The notes below the pieces were generated by a model. That model was not told the DNA's origin. It saw only the letters and a program-made list of their open reading frames with translations, and searched no databases. From positions 1 to 5,872 of the forward strand of contig JAEEYJ010000175.1 in assembly GCA_016291725.1 (NCBI GenBank): a stretch of 5,872 bases of DNA. The letters are read 5' to 3'. The DNA comes from Solobacterium sp. (GTDB lineage Bacteria; Bacillota_I; Bacilli_A; Erysipelotrichales; Erysipelotrichaceae). A program made the translations under genes and the position numbers. Shown here piece after piece: positions 1 to 5,223 of the stretch; within the stretch, counting starts at the first letter, position 1, and each line of letters starts with the position of its first letter.

Positions 1-55
1 AGAAGGATGTTGGGTAGATTTCATAGACGATCAGATCCTTGAATGATGTCTTCAT
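1..55 (-). CDS. Glycoside hydrolase family 13 (alpha-glucosidase-like), N-terminal fragment
   Basis: Only the first 18 codons are present; the gene leaves the window at its left edge. On the minus strand the peptide starts MKTSFKDLIVYEIYPTSF. The string VYEIYPTSF is the hallmark beginning of the catalytic barrel of GH13 enzymes of the oligo-1,6-glucosidase / alpha-glucosidase / trehalose-6-phosphate hydrolase group, where it precedes the calcium-binding-like DSNGDG stretch (not in the window). Such enzymes are normally cytoplasmic and hydrolyse alpha-glucosidic bonds in short oligosaccharides. The start codon is supported by a GAGGA ribosome-binding site 7 bases upstream, overlapping the stop of the creatininase-family gene. 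The two genes are 10 bases apart and very probably co-transcribed. The exact substrate cannot be told from this fragment, and the GH13 call rests on one short motif. Confidence 0.72.
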   Translation of the reverse strand, partial: MKTSFKDLIVYEIYPTSF

Positions 56-62
56 GCTTGTA

Positions 63-68
63 TCCTCA
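63..68 (-). promoter_or_regulatory. Ribosome-binding site of the GH13 gene, overlapping the upstream stop codon
   Basis: On the minus strand these bases read TGAGGA. The TGA is the stop of the creatininase-family gene and GAGGA is a Shine-Dalgarno sequence placed 7 bases before the ATG at 55-53. The overlap suggests translational coupling and fixes the start of the truncated downstream gene. Confidence 0.7.
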
Positions 69-842
69 GTCCAGATCCACTTTCTTGAACGATTCTATGA
101 ACGACGCAATATATTCCGCTGTGGCTTTGATCATGTGTTCTCCCCATTCCTTGGTAGCGTATTTAGGGTGATCTTCGCCGACCCAGCCGTTATCCGTGAC
201 ATCGCGGGAGAAGCGCCGCATGGGAATATCCAGACCTTTGAAGCGCACTGCCGTGAGTCCGGAGAACGGCAGGTCTTCACTGAGGGATTTCAGATGAAGA
301 TCTTCGATTGCGTCCGTGTCTACCAATGCCGGATCCACTGCCATAATGGCTGCGGTTTCCTCTGCCCCGCCATGGCCCCCGTGCCAAGGGCTGTCGCCTT
401 TCCAGTCCGGCACCAGATTCCAGACCATGATCCACCAGTTCATCTGGGCAAGGATGCAGCCCTTCTCCTCCATGTCCAGGGACAGTCTGTCCAGGACAGA
501 ATTGTTTCCACCATGTCCGTTGAGGACGATGAAGCGCCTCGCACCGTGCTTGCGCAGCCCGTCCAGGATCCGGTACATGACCTGGTAGGTGACTTCCGGT
601 CCCAGGCTGACCGTGCCCGGGAATACAGAAAGATAGTCCGTACTGCCGTATGGCTGGGTCGGTGCGATCAGAGCGTCTGTCAGGGGTTCCAGTTCGTCCA
701 GGATCCGGTTGGGTATCATCGTATCCGTCCCCAAAGGGAGATGCTTTCCGTGGCACTCAATACTGCCGAGCGGCACAATCACCGTATCGTGTTCCTTGAA
801 ATATGCCTCTGCCTGCGGCCAGGTCAGTCGTTCCAGTCTCAT
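66..842 (-). CDS. Creatininase-family amidohydrolase
   Basis: A 258-residue cytoplasmic protein with no signal peptide or membrane segment, close to the usual family length of about 240-260. Family-defining motifs are visible in order: GSIECHGKHLPLGTD at 26-40 (metal ligands E29, H31 and D40), NGHGGN at 108-113 (H110) and HGGHGGAEET at 154-163 (E162 as a likely ligand). Together these build the dinuclear metal site of creatininase-fold enzymes, which hydrolyse cyclic or linear amide bonds; known members include creatininase and the formamide hydrolase ArfB. Position 112 is the G of NGHGGN where true creatininase has Glu (NGHYEN), so creatinine itself is not an obvious substrate. The start has a good GGAGA ribosome-binding site at 850-854, 7 bases upstream. 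The gene is first in a minus-strand operon with a GH13 gene and is divergent from the PLP decarboxylase. The substrate is unknown; an amide or lactam is an inference. Confidence 0.9.
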   Translation of the reverse strand: MRLERLTWPQAEAYFKEHDTVIVPLGSIECHGKHLPLGTDTMIPNRILDELEPLTDALIAPTQPYGSTDYLSVFPGTVSLGPEVTYQVMYRILDGLRKHGARRFIVLNGHGGNNSVLDRLSLDMEEKGCILAQMNWWIMVWNLVPDWKGDSPWHGGHGGAEETAAIMAVDPALVDTDAIEDLHLKSLSEDLPFSGLTAVRFKGLDIPMRRFSRDVTDNGWVGEDHPKYATKEWGEHMIKATAEYIASFIESFKKVDLD

Positions 843-868
843 TGTCTTTTCTCCGTTTCTTTTCTTCT

Positions 869-874
869 ATTCTA
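869..874 (-). promoter_or_regulatory. Candidate -10 box of the creatininase-family operon
   Basis: On the minus strand this reads TAGAAT, five of six bases matching the sigma-70/SigA -10 consensus. It lies 26 bases before the ATG and would give a leader of about 20 bases, just enough for the GGAGA site at 850-854. No convincing -35 hexamer is visible at the normal distance, so this is a weak call. Confidence 0.35.
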
Positions 875-892
875 TCAAATCCTGCCTGCGCT

Positions 893-920
893 TTGCGGGA
901 AGAAGACTTCGGGATAAAAT
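893..920 (+). promoter_or_regulatory. Candidate promoter of the PLP decarboxylase operon
   Basis: TTGCGG (893-898) and TAAAAT (915-920) are separated by 16 bases. The -10 matches five of six consensus bases, the -35 only its TTG. Transcription would start near 927, leaving a leader of about 16 bases that carries the ribosome-binding site GAGGA at 931-935. The 100-base gap between the divergent start codons holds both promoters; no clear operator palindrome or riboswitch-sized leader is present. Confidence 0.4.
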
Positions 921-942
921 CATAGTAAGTGAGGAATGAACC

Positions 943-2127
943 ATGAAAGAATACGCACCGTGCTATATCTACAGCAAGAAGATGATCGATGAAGCCTGTG
1001 AGGAGCTGAAACGCGAACTCCCCGGCTTTGACTTCCTGTACTCCATCAAGGCAAACCCGTTTGAACCGGTCGTCAGGACCATTGCGTCGCATGGCTTCGG
1101 CGCCGATGCGGCATCCTGGCGGGAGGTGGAGGAGAGCCTGGCCTGCGGCATCGCCAAGGAAGACATTTACTATTCCTGCCCCGGCAAGAGCGCTATGGAC
1201 CTGCGGAATGCCTGGGGCAAATGTGTACTGGTCGCAGACAGCCTGCATGAGCTGACCCTGATCCAGGAACTGGCTGCCGAAAGGGATACAACCGTGTCCA
1301 TCGGACTGCGCGTGCATCCGCAGTATGCCATGGGCAGCGCTACGGTATCCGCCAGCAAATTCGGTGTGGATCTGGAACAGATGGATGAACTGAAGAAAAC
1401 ACTGGCAGAATGCCCCAATGTACGCATCAACGGCATGCACGTCCATCTGCGCTCCCAGGTACTGGACGCAGAAACCATCGGACACTACTACGAGGATACG
1501 ATGAAGACCGCTGTGCAGCTGATGCAGGAGTGCGGCATCTCCATGGAATTCATCAACTTCGGCTCCGGAATCGGCACGGTCTATGACTATGTGAAGGAGA
1601 AGCCGGTGGATCTTGCGGCACTCCGGGAGAAGACAGCCGTCCTGATGGAGATGAACAAGGACCTGAATGCCCGTCTGATCATTGAAACCGGACGCTTCGT
1701 AGTCTGCCATGCCGGACGCTACCTGACACCGGTCGTCGACAGGAAAAGCTCCCATGGCACGACCTACCTGATCGTCCCCAACGGTATGAACGGATTCCTC
1801 CGGCCTGCCATCGCTGCTCTGATCGCCAACGCTGCCAAGGGACAGCCGGTGCCGGGCATGGAGCCGCTGTTCACCAATGACAATGAATTCGAAGTACGTG
1901 TACTCAACGATGCAGTAGAGAAGGAAACGGTCAACGTTGTCGGCAGCCTGTGCACGGCTCTGGATGTCATCAAGAACAAAGTTGAGGTAAACAAGGCGGA
2001 AATCGGGGATCTGGTGGAGATCACCAATGCAGGAAGCTATGCCTTCCCCCTGTCTCCGCAGCTCTTCTCCTCCCACAGCATTCCTGCCCAGTATCTGGAG
2101 ACGGAGGAAGGCCTGGTCCGGGAGTGA
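943..2127 (+). CDS. Fold-type III PLP-dependent decarboxylase, diaminopimelate-decarboxylase superfamily
   Basis: A 394-residue protein of the alanine-racemase/LysA fold: an N-terminal PLP-binding barrel and a C-terminal beta domain. Visible sites are YSIKANP at 33-39 with the probable Schiff-base lysine K36, GFGADAAS at 51-58, HVHLRSQ at 166-172, the phosphate-binding FGSGIG at 206-211, ETGR at 248-251, the dimer-interface catalytic cysteine C337 in GSLCTALD, and NAGSY at 362-366. All expected catalytic positions are filled, so the enzyme should be active. Several motifs depart from canonical LysA: R170 where LysA usually has Gly (HxHxGSQ), ETGR for EPGR, and an ending SPQLFSSHSIPAQYL resembling the SHP-type tail of the specialised BtrK/PvsE-like decarboxylases rather than a housekeeping lysine gene. 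I therefore give no gene symbol; the substrate is probably an amino-acid-like carboxylate. The start is supported by GAGGA at 931-935. The DNA glycosylase gene begins 3 bases after the stop. Confidence 0.85.
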   Translation: MKEYAPCYIYSKKMIDEACEELKRELPGFDFLYSIKANPFEPVVRTIASHGFGADAASWREVEESLACGIAKEDIYYSCPGKSAMDLRNAWGKCVLVADSLHELTLIQELAAERDTTVSIGLRVHPQYAMGSATVSASKFGVDLEQMDELKKTLAECPNVRINGMHVHLRSQVLDAETIGHYYEDTMKTAVQLMQECGISMEFINFGSGIGTVYDYVKEKPVDLAALREKTAVLMEMNKDLNARLIIETGRFVVCHAGRYLTPVVDRKSSHGTTYLIVPNGMNGFLRPAIAALIANAAKGQPVPGMEPLFTNDNEFEVRVLNDAVEKETVNVVGSLCTALDVIKNKVEVNKAEIGDLVEITNAGSYAFPLSPQLFSSHSIPAQYLETEEGLVRE

Positions 2128-2130
2128 TCC

Positions 2131-2772
2131 ATGTACTTTCCCTACGGTGAAAAGGAAACGCAGTATCTGATTACCAAGGATCCCGTGCTGGCTGAAGTCA
2201 TCCATGCAGCAGGACACATCGAACGGGAGATGGATGAAGATCTGTTTTCTGCCGTCGTCCATCACATCATTGCCCAGCAGATTTCTTCAGCCGCCCAGAA
2301 AACTGTCTGGAACCGTCTGCAGGAGAAATGTGTGACGGTCGACGCTGAAACACTGGTCACCCTGTCTGTAGATGACCTGCAGTCCTGCGGCATGACTTTC
2401 CGCAAAGCGGAGTACATCCTGGACTTTGCCCGTCAGGTTCACAGCGGCGCCTTCGACCCCGGCACGGTTGCCCGCATGGATGATCGGGAAGCCATCAAAG
2501 CGCTCACTGCCCTGAAGGGCATCGGCGTCTGGACGGCAGAGATGATCCTGCTGTTCTGCCTGGGAAGGCCCGATATCTTTGCCTATGATGATCTGGCCGT
2601 ACAGCGGGGGCTGCGCATGGTCCATCATCACCGGAAAATCACCCGGAAACTGTTTGAGAAATACCGCAGGCGCTATTCTCCGTACTGCAGCGTGGCCAGC
2701 CTCTATCTCTGGCACGCCGCAGCCGGACATATACCCGGGCTGAAGGACTATGCGCCGAAAACCCGCAGATGA
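2131..2772 (+). CDS. DNA-3-methyladenine glycosylase II-type enzyme (AlkA-like, HhH-GPD superfamily)
   Basis: A 213-residue base-excision-repair glycosylase that should remove alkylated bases such as 3-methyladenine from DNA. The N-terminal half contains HHIIAQQISSAAQ (44-56), the usual first conserved helix of this family. The helix-hairpin-helix follows as LKGIGVWTAEMIL (128-140), and then FAYDDLAVQRG (150-160), where D154 matches the catalytic aspartate of E. coli AlkA (D238 in PDDYL). The C-terminal SVASLYLWHAA (187-197) also fits the family. No iron-sulfur cysteine cluster is present, so it is not Nth or MutY. At 213 residues it lacks the extra N-terminal domain of E. coli AlkA (about 282 residues), as many Firmicutes versions do. 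The ATG follows the decarboxylase stop by 3 bases, with GGAG at 2121-2124 as ribosome-binding site, so the two are translationally coupled. A repair gene in this metabolic context is unusual but may be a simple operon passenger. Confidence 0.9.
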   Translation: MYFPYGEKETQYLITKDPVLAEVIHAAGHIEREMDEDLFSAVVHHIIAQQISSAAQKTVWNRLQEKCVTVDAETLVTLSVDDLQSCGMTFRKAEYILDFARQVHSGAFDPGTVARMDDREAIKALTALKGIGVWTAEMILLFCLGRPDIFAYDDLAVQRGLRMVHHHRKITRKLFEKYRRRYSPYCSVASLYLWHAAAGHIPGLKDYAPKTRR

Positions 2773-2779
2773 TCCTCTC

Positions 2780-2808
2780 TTGACGCAGGAAACAATTCAT
2801 TCGATGAT
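2780..2808 (+). promoter_or_regulatory. Possible internal promoter ahead of the C26 hydrolase gene
   Basis: TTGACG (2780-2785, five of six bases of the -35 consensus) is followed after 17 bases by GATGAT (2803-2808, four of six of the -10 consensus). It lies in the 63-base gap between the glycosylase and the C26 hydrolase; no terminator hairpin is visible in that gap, so read-through from the upstream operon is also likely. A direct repeat ACAATTC (2792-2798 and 2817-2823) occurs in the same gap and has no known meaning. Confidence 0.35.
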
Positions 2809-2835
2809 AGTAGCATACAATTCGGAGGGCATACT

Positions 2836-3579
2836 ATGAAACCGATCATCGGCATTACTGTAAACTATGACTTCAGAGAAACCATCGGCAGCGCTACAGG
2901 CCTCGGCACACCGCTGCAGGACTGGGACTATATCGCACTGGACTACGTCAACGCCGTGGAAAAGGCCGGCGGCATTCCGGTGCTCATCCCCAACTGCAAG
3001 GATACAGAGACCATGCGTCCGTTCATTGAAAAGATCGACGGACTGCTGCTGAGCGGCGGAAGCGACGTGGATCCGGAAATCTACGGCGAACCGGTCAAGC
3101 GCGGCAAGTGCGGACCTGTCTTCCCACGCAGGGATTTCCAGGAAGCAGAGCTGCTGAAGGAAGCGTTTGCCCGCAGAATACCCATTCTGGGCATCTGCCG
3201 CGGCGTCCAGTTCATGAACGCTGTATTCGGCGGGACTCTGTACCAGGACCTGCCCAGCGAGATGGGCACTGTCCATTCCGTCAACGTCTATCCCCGCAAC
3301 CATGCTGTCCATACCGTCACCCTGAAGGAAGGTCTGCTCAGGGATGTCTTCAGTGAGGAAAGCTTCGGGACAAATACCTACCACCATCAGGCTGTCAAGG
3401 ATGTCTGCCCCAACGGTACGGTTGTCGGCACGGCCGAAGACGGTGTTGTAGAGGCAATGGAGTTCTCCGGCGGACATCCGTTCACCGTAGGTGTACAGTG
3501 GCATCCGGAGATGATGTACGATTCCCCGCTGACAGCGAAGCTGTTCGCTGCCTTCGTCAAAGCCGCAGCCGGGAAGTAG
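2836..3579 (+). CDS. Gamma-glutamyl-gamma-aminobutyrate hydrolase family protein (peptidase C26, PuuD-like class I GATase fold)
   Basis: A 247-residue stand-alone class I glutamine amidotransferase-fold hydrolase, full length for the PuuD type (about 250). Visible sites are KPIIGIT at 2-8 (typical family start), LLSGGSDVDPEIYG at 71-84, the nucleophile elbow GICRGVQ with catalytic C121, YHHQAVK at 182-188, and QWHPE at 221-225 supplying H223 and E225 of the catalytic triad. The family cleaves gamma-glutamyl amide bonds, for example gamma-glutamyl-GABA in putrescine breakdown or folate poly-gamma-glutamate. No puu genes are nearby, so putrescine catabolism is not supported; a link to the neighbouring ATP-grasp ligase and decarboxylase is an inference. 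The start is fixed by a strong GGAGGG ribosome-binding site at 2824-2829, 6 bases upstream. A strong terminator follows 26 bases after the stop, making this the last gene of its transcript. Confidence 0.9.
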   Translation: MKPIIGITVNYDFRETIGSATGLGTPLQDWDYIALDYVNAVEKAGGIPVLIPNCKDTETMRPFIEKIDGLLLSGGSDVDPEIYGEPVKRGKCGPVFPRRDFQEAELLKEAFARRIPILGICRGVQFMNAVFGGTLYQDLPSEMGTVHSVNVYPRNHAVHTVTLKEGLLRDVFSEESFGTNTYHHQAVKDVCPNGTVVGTAEDGVVEAMEFSGGHPFTVGVQWHPEMMYDSPLTAKLFAAFVKAAAGK

Positions 3580-3605
3580 TCCTTATCGTTTTCATTCTTT
3601 CATTG

Positions 3606-3632
3606 AGACCGGTGAATTGCCGGTCTTTTCTT
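3606..3632 (+). terminator. Rho-independent terminator after the C26 hydrolase gene
   Basis: A perfect 7-base-pair stem, AGACCGG (3606-3612) paired with CCGGTCT (3620-3626), encloses the 7-base loop TGAATTG and is followed by a T-rich tract TTTCTT (3627-3632). The stem is GC-rich and the T tract lies only on the plus-strand side, so it acts on plus-strand transcripts. It separates the decarboxylase-glycosylase-C26 block from the esterase operon. Confidence 0.9.
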
Positions 3633-3665
3633 CTGCGTTCAGTAGCGTTTGCCCCTGTATTCCAC

Positions 3666-3671
3666 TACAAT
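3666..3671 (+). promoter_or_regulatory. Candidate -10 box of the esterase / ATP-grasp operon
   Basis: TACAAT matches five of six bases of the -10 consensus. A transcription start near 3678 would leave an 18-base leader to the ATG at 3696. The only -35-like string nearby, TTGCCC at 3649-3654, is just 11 bases away, too close to pair with it. Because the preceding terminator is strong, some promoter is expected in 3633-3695, but this exact position is uncertain. Confidence 0.3.
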
Positions 3672-3695
3672 GGAATCAATTGGACAGCTTTTAGT

Positions 3696-4457
3696 ATGCT
3701 CGATATCTTTGAGATGACTGTTTTTCCTATTACAGGAGAAGAGAAACGGAAAGTATACGTATATACACCTGATCAGGAAGGCCCTTTTCCCGTCCTTTAT
3801 ATGTTCGACGGCCACAATGTCTTCCTGGACGAAGACGCAACCTACGGCAAAAGCTGGGGCATGCTGGAATACCTCCGGGACAATCATGTGCCGCTGGTGG
3901 TAGTCGGTGTGGAATGCAATCATCACGAGGAAACGGATCCCTGCGGCGGCAGACTCTCCGAATACGCCCCCTATGACTTCCGGATCCGGAGATTTCTGAT
4001 CAAAGGCCGCGGCAGGCTGACGATGGACTGGTATACCCTGGAACTGAAACCGTATATCGATGAGCATTATCCCGTCCTCACAGACCGAAAGCACACCTTC
4101 ATTGCCGGCAGTTCCATGGGCGGGCTGATGACGCTGTATGCGCTCAGTGCATACAATGATGTTTTCTCCCGCGGGGCAGCGCTCTCGCCTTCCCTGGATT
4201 TCAACAAAAAGCAGGCCATGGCGATGATCCGCAGTGCAGACTACGGTACAGAGACCGTGCTGTACATGTCCGCCGGAGAAAAGGAGCTGAATCTACGGTC
4301 CCGGAAGACCTTTGAAGAAGCCTGCAGCCTGCTGCTCAGCAGGAATGTACGGCTGCACAGCCGGATTGTCCCCGGCGGTGAGCACAACGAAGCCAGCTGG
4401 GAAAAGCAGATTCCCTTCTTTATGAATACATTGTTTGAAAACCTTCAGGAGGAATAA
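3696..4457 (+). CDS. Esterase D-like alpha/beta hydrolase (first of an adjacent pair)
   Basis: A serine hydrolase of the putative-esterase family (Pfam Esterase / esterase D type), predicted cytoplasmic, 253 residues from this start. In order: KVYVYTPDQEGPFPVLYMFDG (19-39, split here as KVYVYTP and PVLYMFDG), the family string RLSEYAP at 86-92, the nucleophile elbow GSSMGG at 138-143 with S140, GEKE around 194-197 as likely acid region, and H230 in GGEHNEASW. The open frame extends upstream to 3498, but that extension overlaps the C26 gene and runs through the terminator, so it is rejected. ATG at 3696 is chosen because it keeps the strand leading into KVYVYTP; ATG at 3714 is possible (247 residues). 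Neither has a good ribosome-binding site; the best is GGACA at 3682-3686. Substrate unknown; relatives hydrolyse carboxyl esters, S-formylglutathione or siderophore esters. The second hydrolase follows after 3 bases. Confidence 0.87.
   Translation: MLDIFEMTVFPITGEEKRKVYVYTPDQEGPFPVLYMFDGHNVFLDEDATYGKSWGMLEYLRDNHVPLVVVGVECNHHEETDPCGGRLSEYAPYDFRIRRFLIKGRGRLTMDWYTLELKPYIDEHYPVLTDRKHTFIAGSSMGGLMTLYALSAYNDVFSRGAALSPSLDFNKKQAMAMIRSADYGTETVLYMSAGEKELNLRSRKTFEEACSLLLSRNVRLHSRIVPGGEHNEASWEKQIPFFMNTLFENLQEE
4447..4452 (+). promoter_or_regulatory. Strong ribosome-binding site of the second hydrolase, inside the first
   Basis: AGGAGG, a full Shine-Dalgarno match, sits 8 bases before the ATG at 4461 and lies in the last codons of the first hydrolase. 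It fixes the start of the second gene and shows the two are translated from one mRNA. Confidence 0.85.
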
Positions 4458-4460
4458 CCT

Positions 4461-5222
4461 ATGGAAATCAACTATACAGACTTCTGGTCCCCCAGCCTGG
4501 ACCGGAATATGCCGATGAAGATCTACGGACACCACGGCAGACCTGTTCTCTTCATTCCCTGCCAGGACGGCAGATATGTTGACTTTGAGAACTTCCACAT
4601 GACGGATGTCTTCGCACCGTGGATCGAAGCCGGAAAGGTCATCGTCTTCTCCATTGATACCAATGACAAGGAGTCCTGGAGCGACCGCGGGGGCGATCCG
4701 GCAAGGCGCATCCGGTGCCACGAGCGGTGGATCAACTACATCACCCGTGAGCTGGTTCCTTTCATGCGGGAATACGTCAACGGAAAGAACGGCTGGGAAG
4801 GCTATCCCGGCATTATGTCCTTCGGCTGTTCCATGGGTGCCACGCACGCACTGAACCTGTATCTCCGCTTCCCGGATCTTTTCGACCGCTGCCTGGCCCT
4901 CTCCGGCATCTACCAGGCCTCCTACTTCATGGACAGCTACATGGATGACCTGGTCTACATCAACTCACCGACGGACTATATGTGCAACATGGCGCCCGAT
5001 CATCCCTTCGTTGCCCGCTACAACAACAATAAGGCGGTTGTATGTGTAGGCAGAGGCGCCTGGGAAGAGCCCTGGTCCACGGAATACCTTGACCGGCGCT
5101 TCCACGAACTCGGCATCAATATCCGGGTGGATTACTGGGGAAGCGATGTCAACCATGACTGGCCGTGGTGGTACAAGCAGGCAGCCCACTTCCTGCCGTA
5201 TCTCCTGGACGAGGAACAATAG
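4461..5222 (+). CDS. Esterase-family alpha/beta hydrolase (second of the pair)
   Basis: A 253-residue predicted cytoplasmic serine hydrolase of the same broad superfamily as its upstream neighbour but clearly different in sequence. It begins EINYTDFWSPSLDRNMPMKI, a beta strand with a polar substitution-tolerant lead, then GRPVLFIPCQDG at 26-37. The nucleophile elbow is GCSMGA at 122-127 with S124, followed by LALSGIY at 145-151. The C-terminal GSDVNHDWPWW at 227-237 supplies the likely catalytic H232. Two aromatic-rich stretches (SYFMDSYMDD near 155-163 and DWPWWY near 233-238) could line a substrate pocket. It lies 3 bases after the first hydrolase and 1 base before the ATP-grasp gene, so the three should act together. 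The reaction is unknown: ester hydrolysis, acyl transfer or peptide-like bond cleavage are all possible for this fold. Confidence 0.87.
   Translation: MEINYTDFWSPSLDRNMPMKIYGHHGRPVLFIPCQDGRYVDFENFHMTDVFAPWIEAGKVIVFSIDTNDKESWSDRGGDPARRIRCHERWINYITRELVPFMREYVNGKNGWEGYPGIMSFGCSMGATHALNLYLRFPDLFDRCLALSGIYQASYFMDSYMDDLVYINSPTDYMCNMAPDHPFVARYNNNKAVVCVGRGAWEEPWSTEYLDRRFHELGINIRVDYWGSDVNHDWPWWYKQAAHFLPYLLDEEQ
5211..5215 (+). promoter_or_regulatory. Ribosome-binding site of the ATP-grasp gene
   Basis: GAGGA lies in the last codons of the second hydrolase, 8 bases before the ATG at 5224. With only one base between stop and start, it supports the chosen start and translational coupling. Confidence 0.75.
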
Positions 5223-5223
5223 T

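Noticed and set aside
39..917. A 292-codon plus-strand frame opposite the creatininase-family gene
   Set aside because: The translation is His/Cys/Arg-rich and of low plausibility, there is no ribosome-binding site, and the minus strand has the GSIECHG, NGHGGN and HGGAEET motifs.
757..2265. A 502-codon open frame on the minus strand, antisense to the decarboxylase
   Set aside because: It is longer than the gene it overlaps, but its translation shows no recognisable motif and it also overlaps the divergent promoter region and two neighbouring genes. The plus-strand frame carries all fold-III decarboxylase motifs. It is a by-product of the C/G-rich third positions.
2792..2823. Direct repeat ACAATTC, possibly an operator
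   Set aside because: The two 7-base copies are short, not palindromic and could easily occur by chance; nothing ties them to a regulator.
2797..3504. A 235-codon minus-strand frame antisense to the C26 hydrolase gene
   Set aside because: No recognisable domain, and the plus strand encodes a complete C26 enzyme with its full catalytic triad.
3498..3695. Upstream extension of the first esterase frame
   Set aside because: It overlaps the end of the C26 gene and reads through the terminator hairpin; the residues resemble no esterase N-terminus.
4293..4847. A 184-codon minus-strand frame across the junction of the two hydrolases
   Set aside because: It overlaps two well-supported genes and their shared ribosome-binding site; no motif and no plausible start context.
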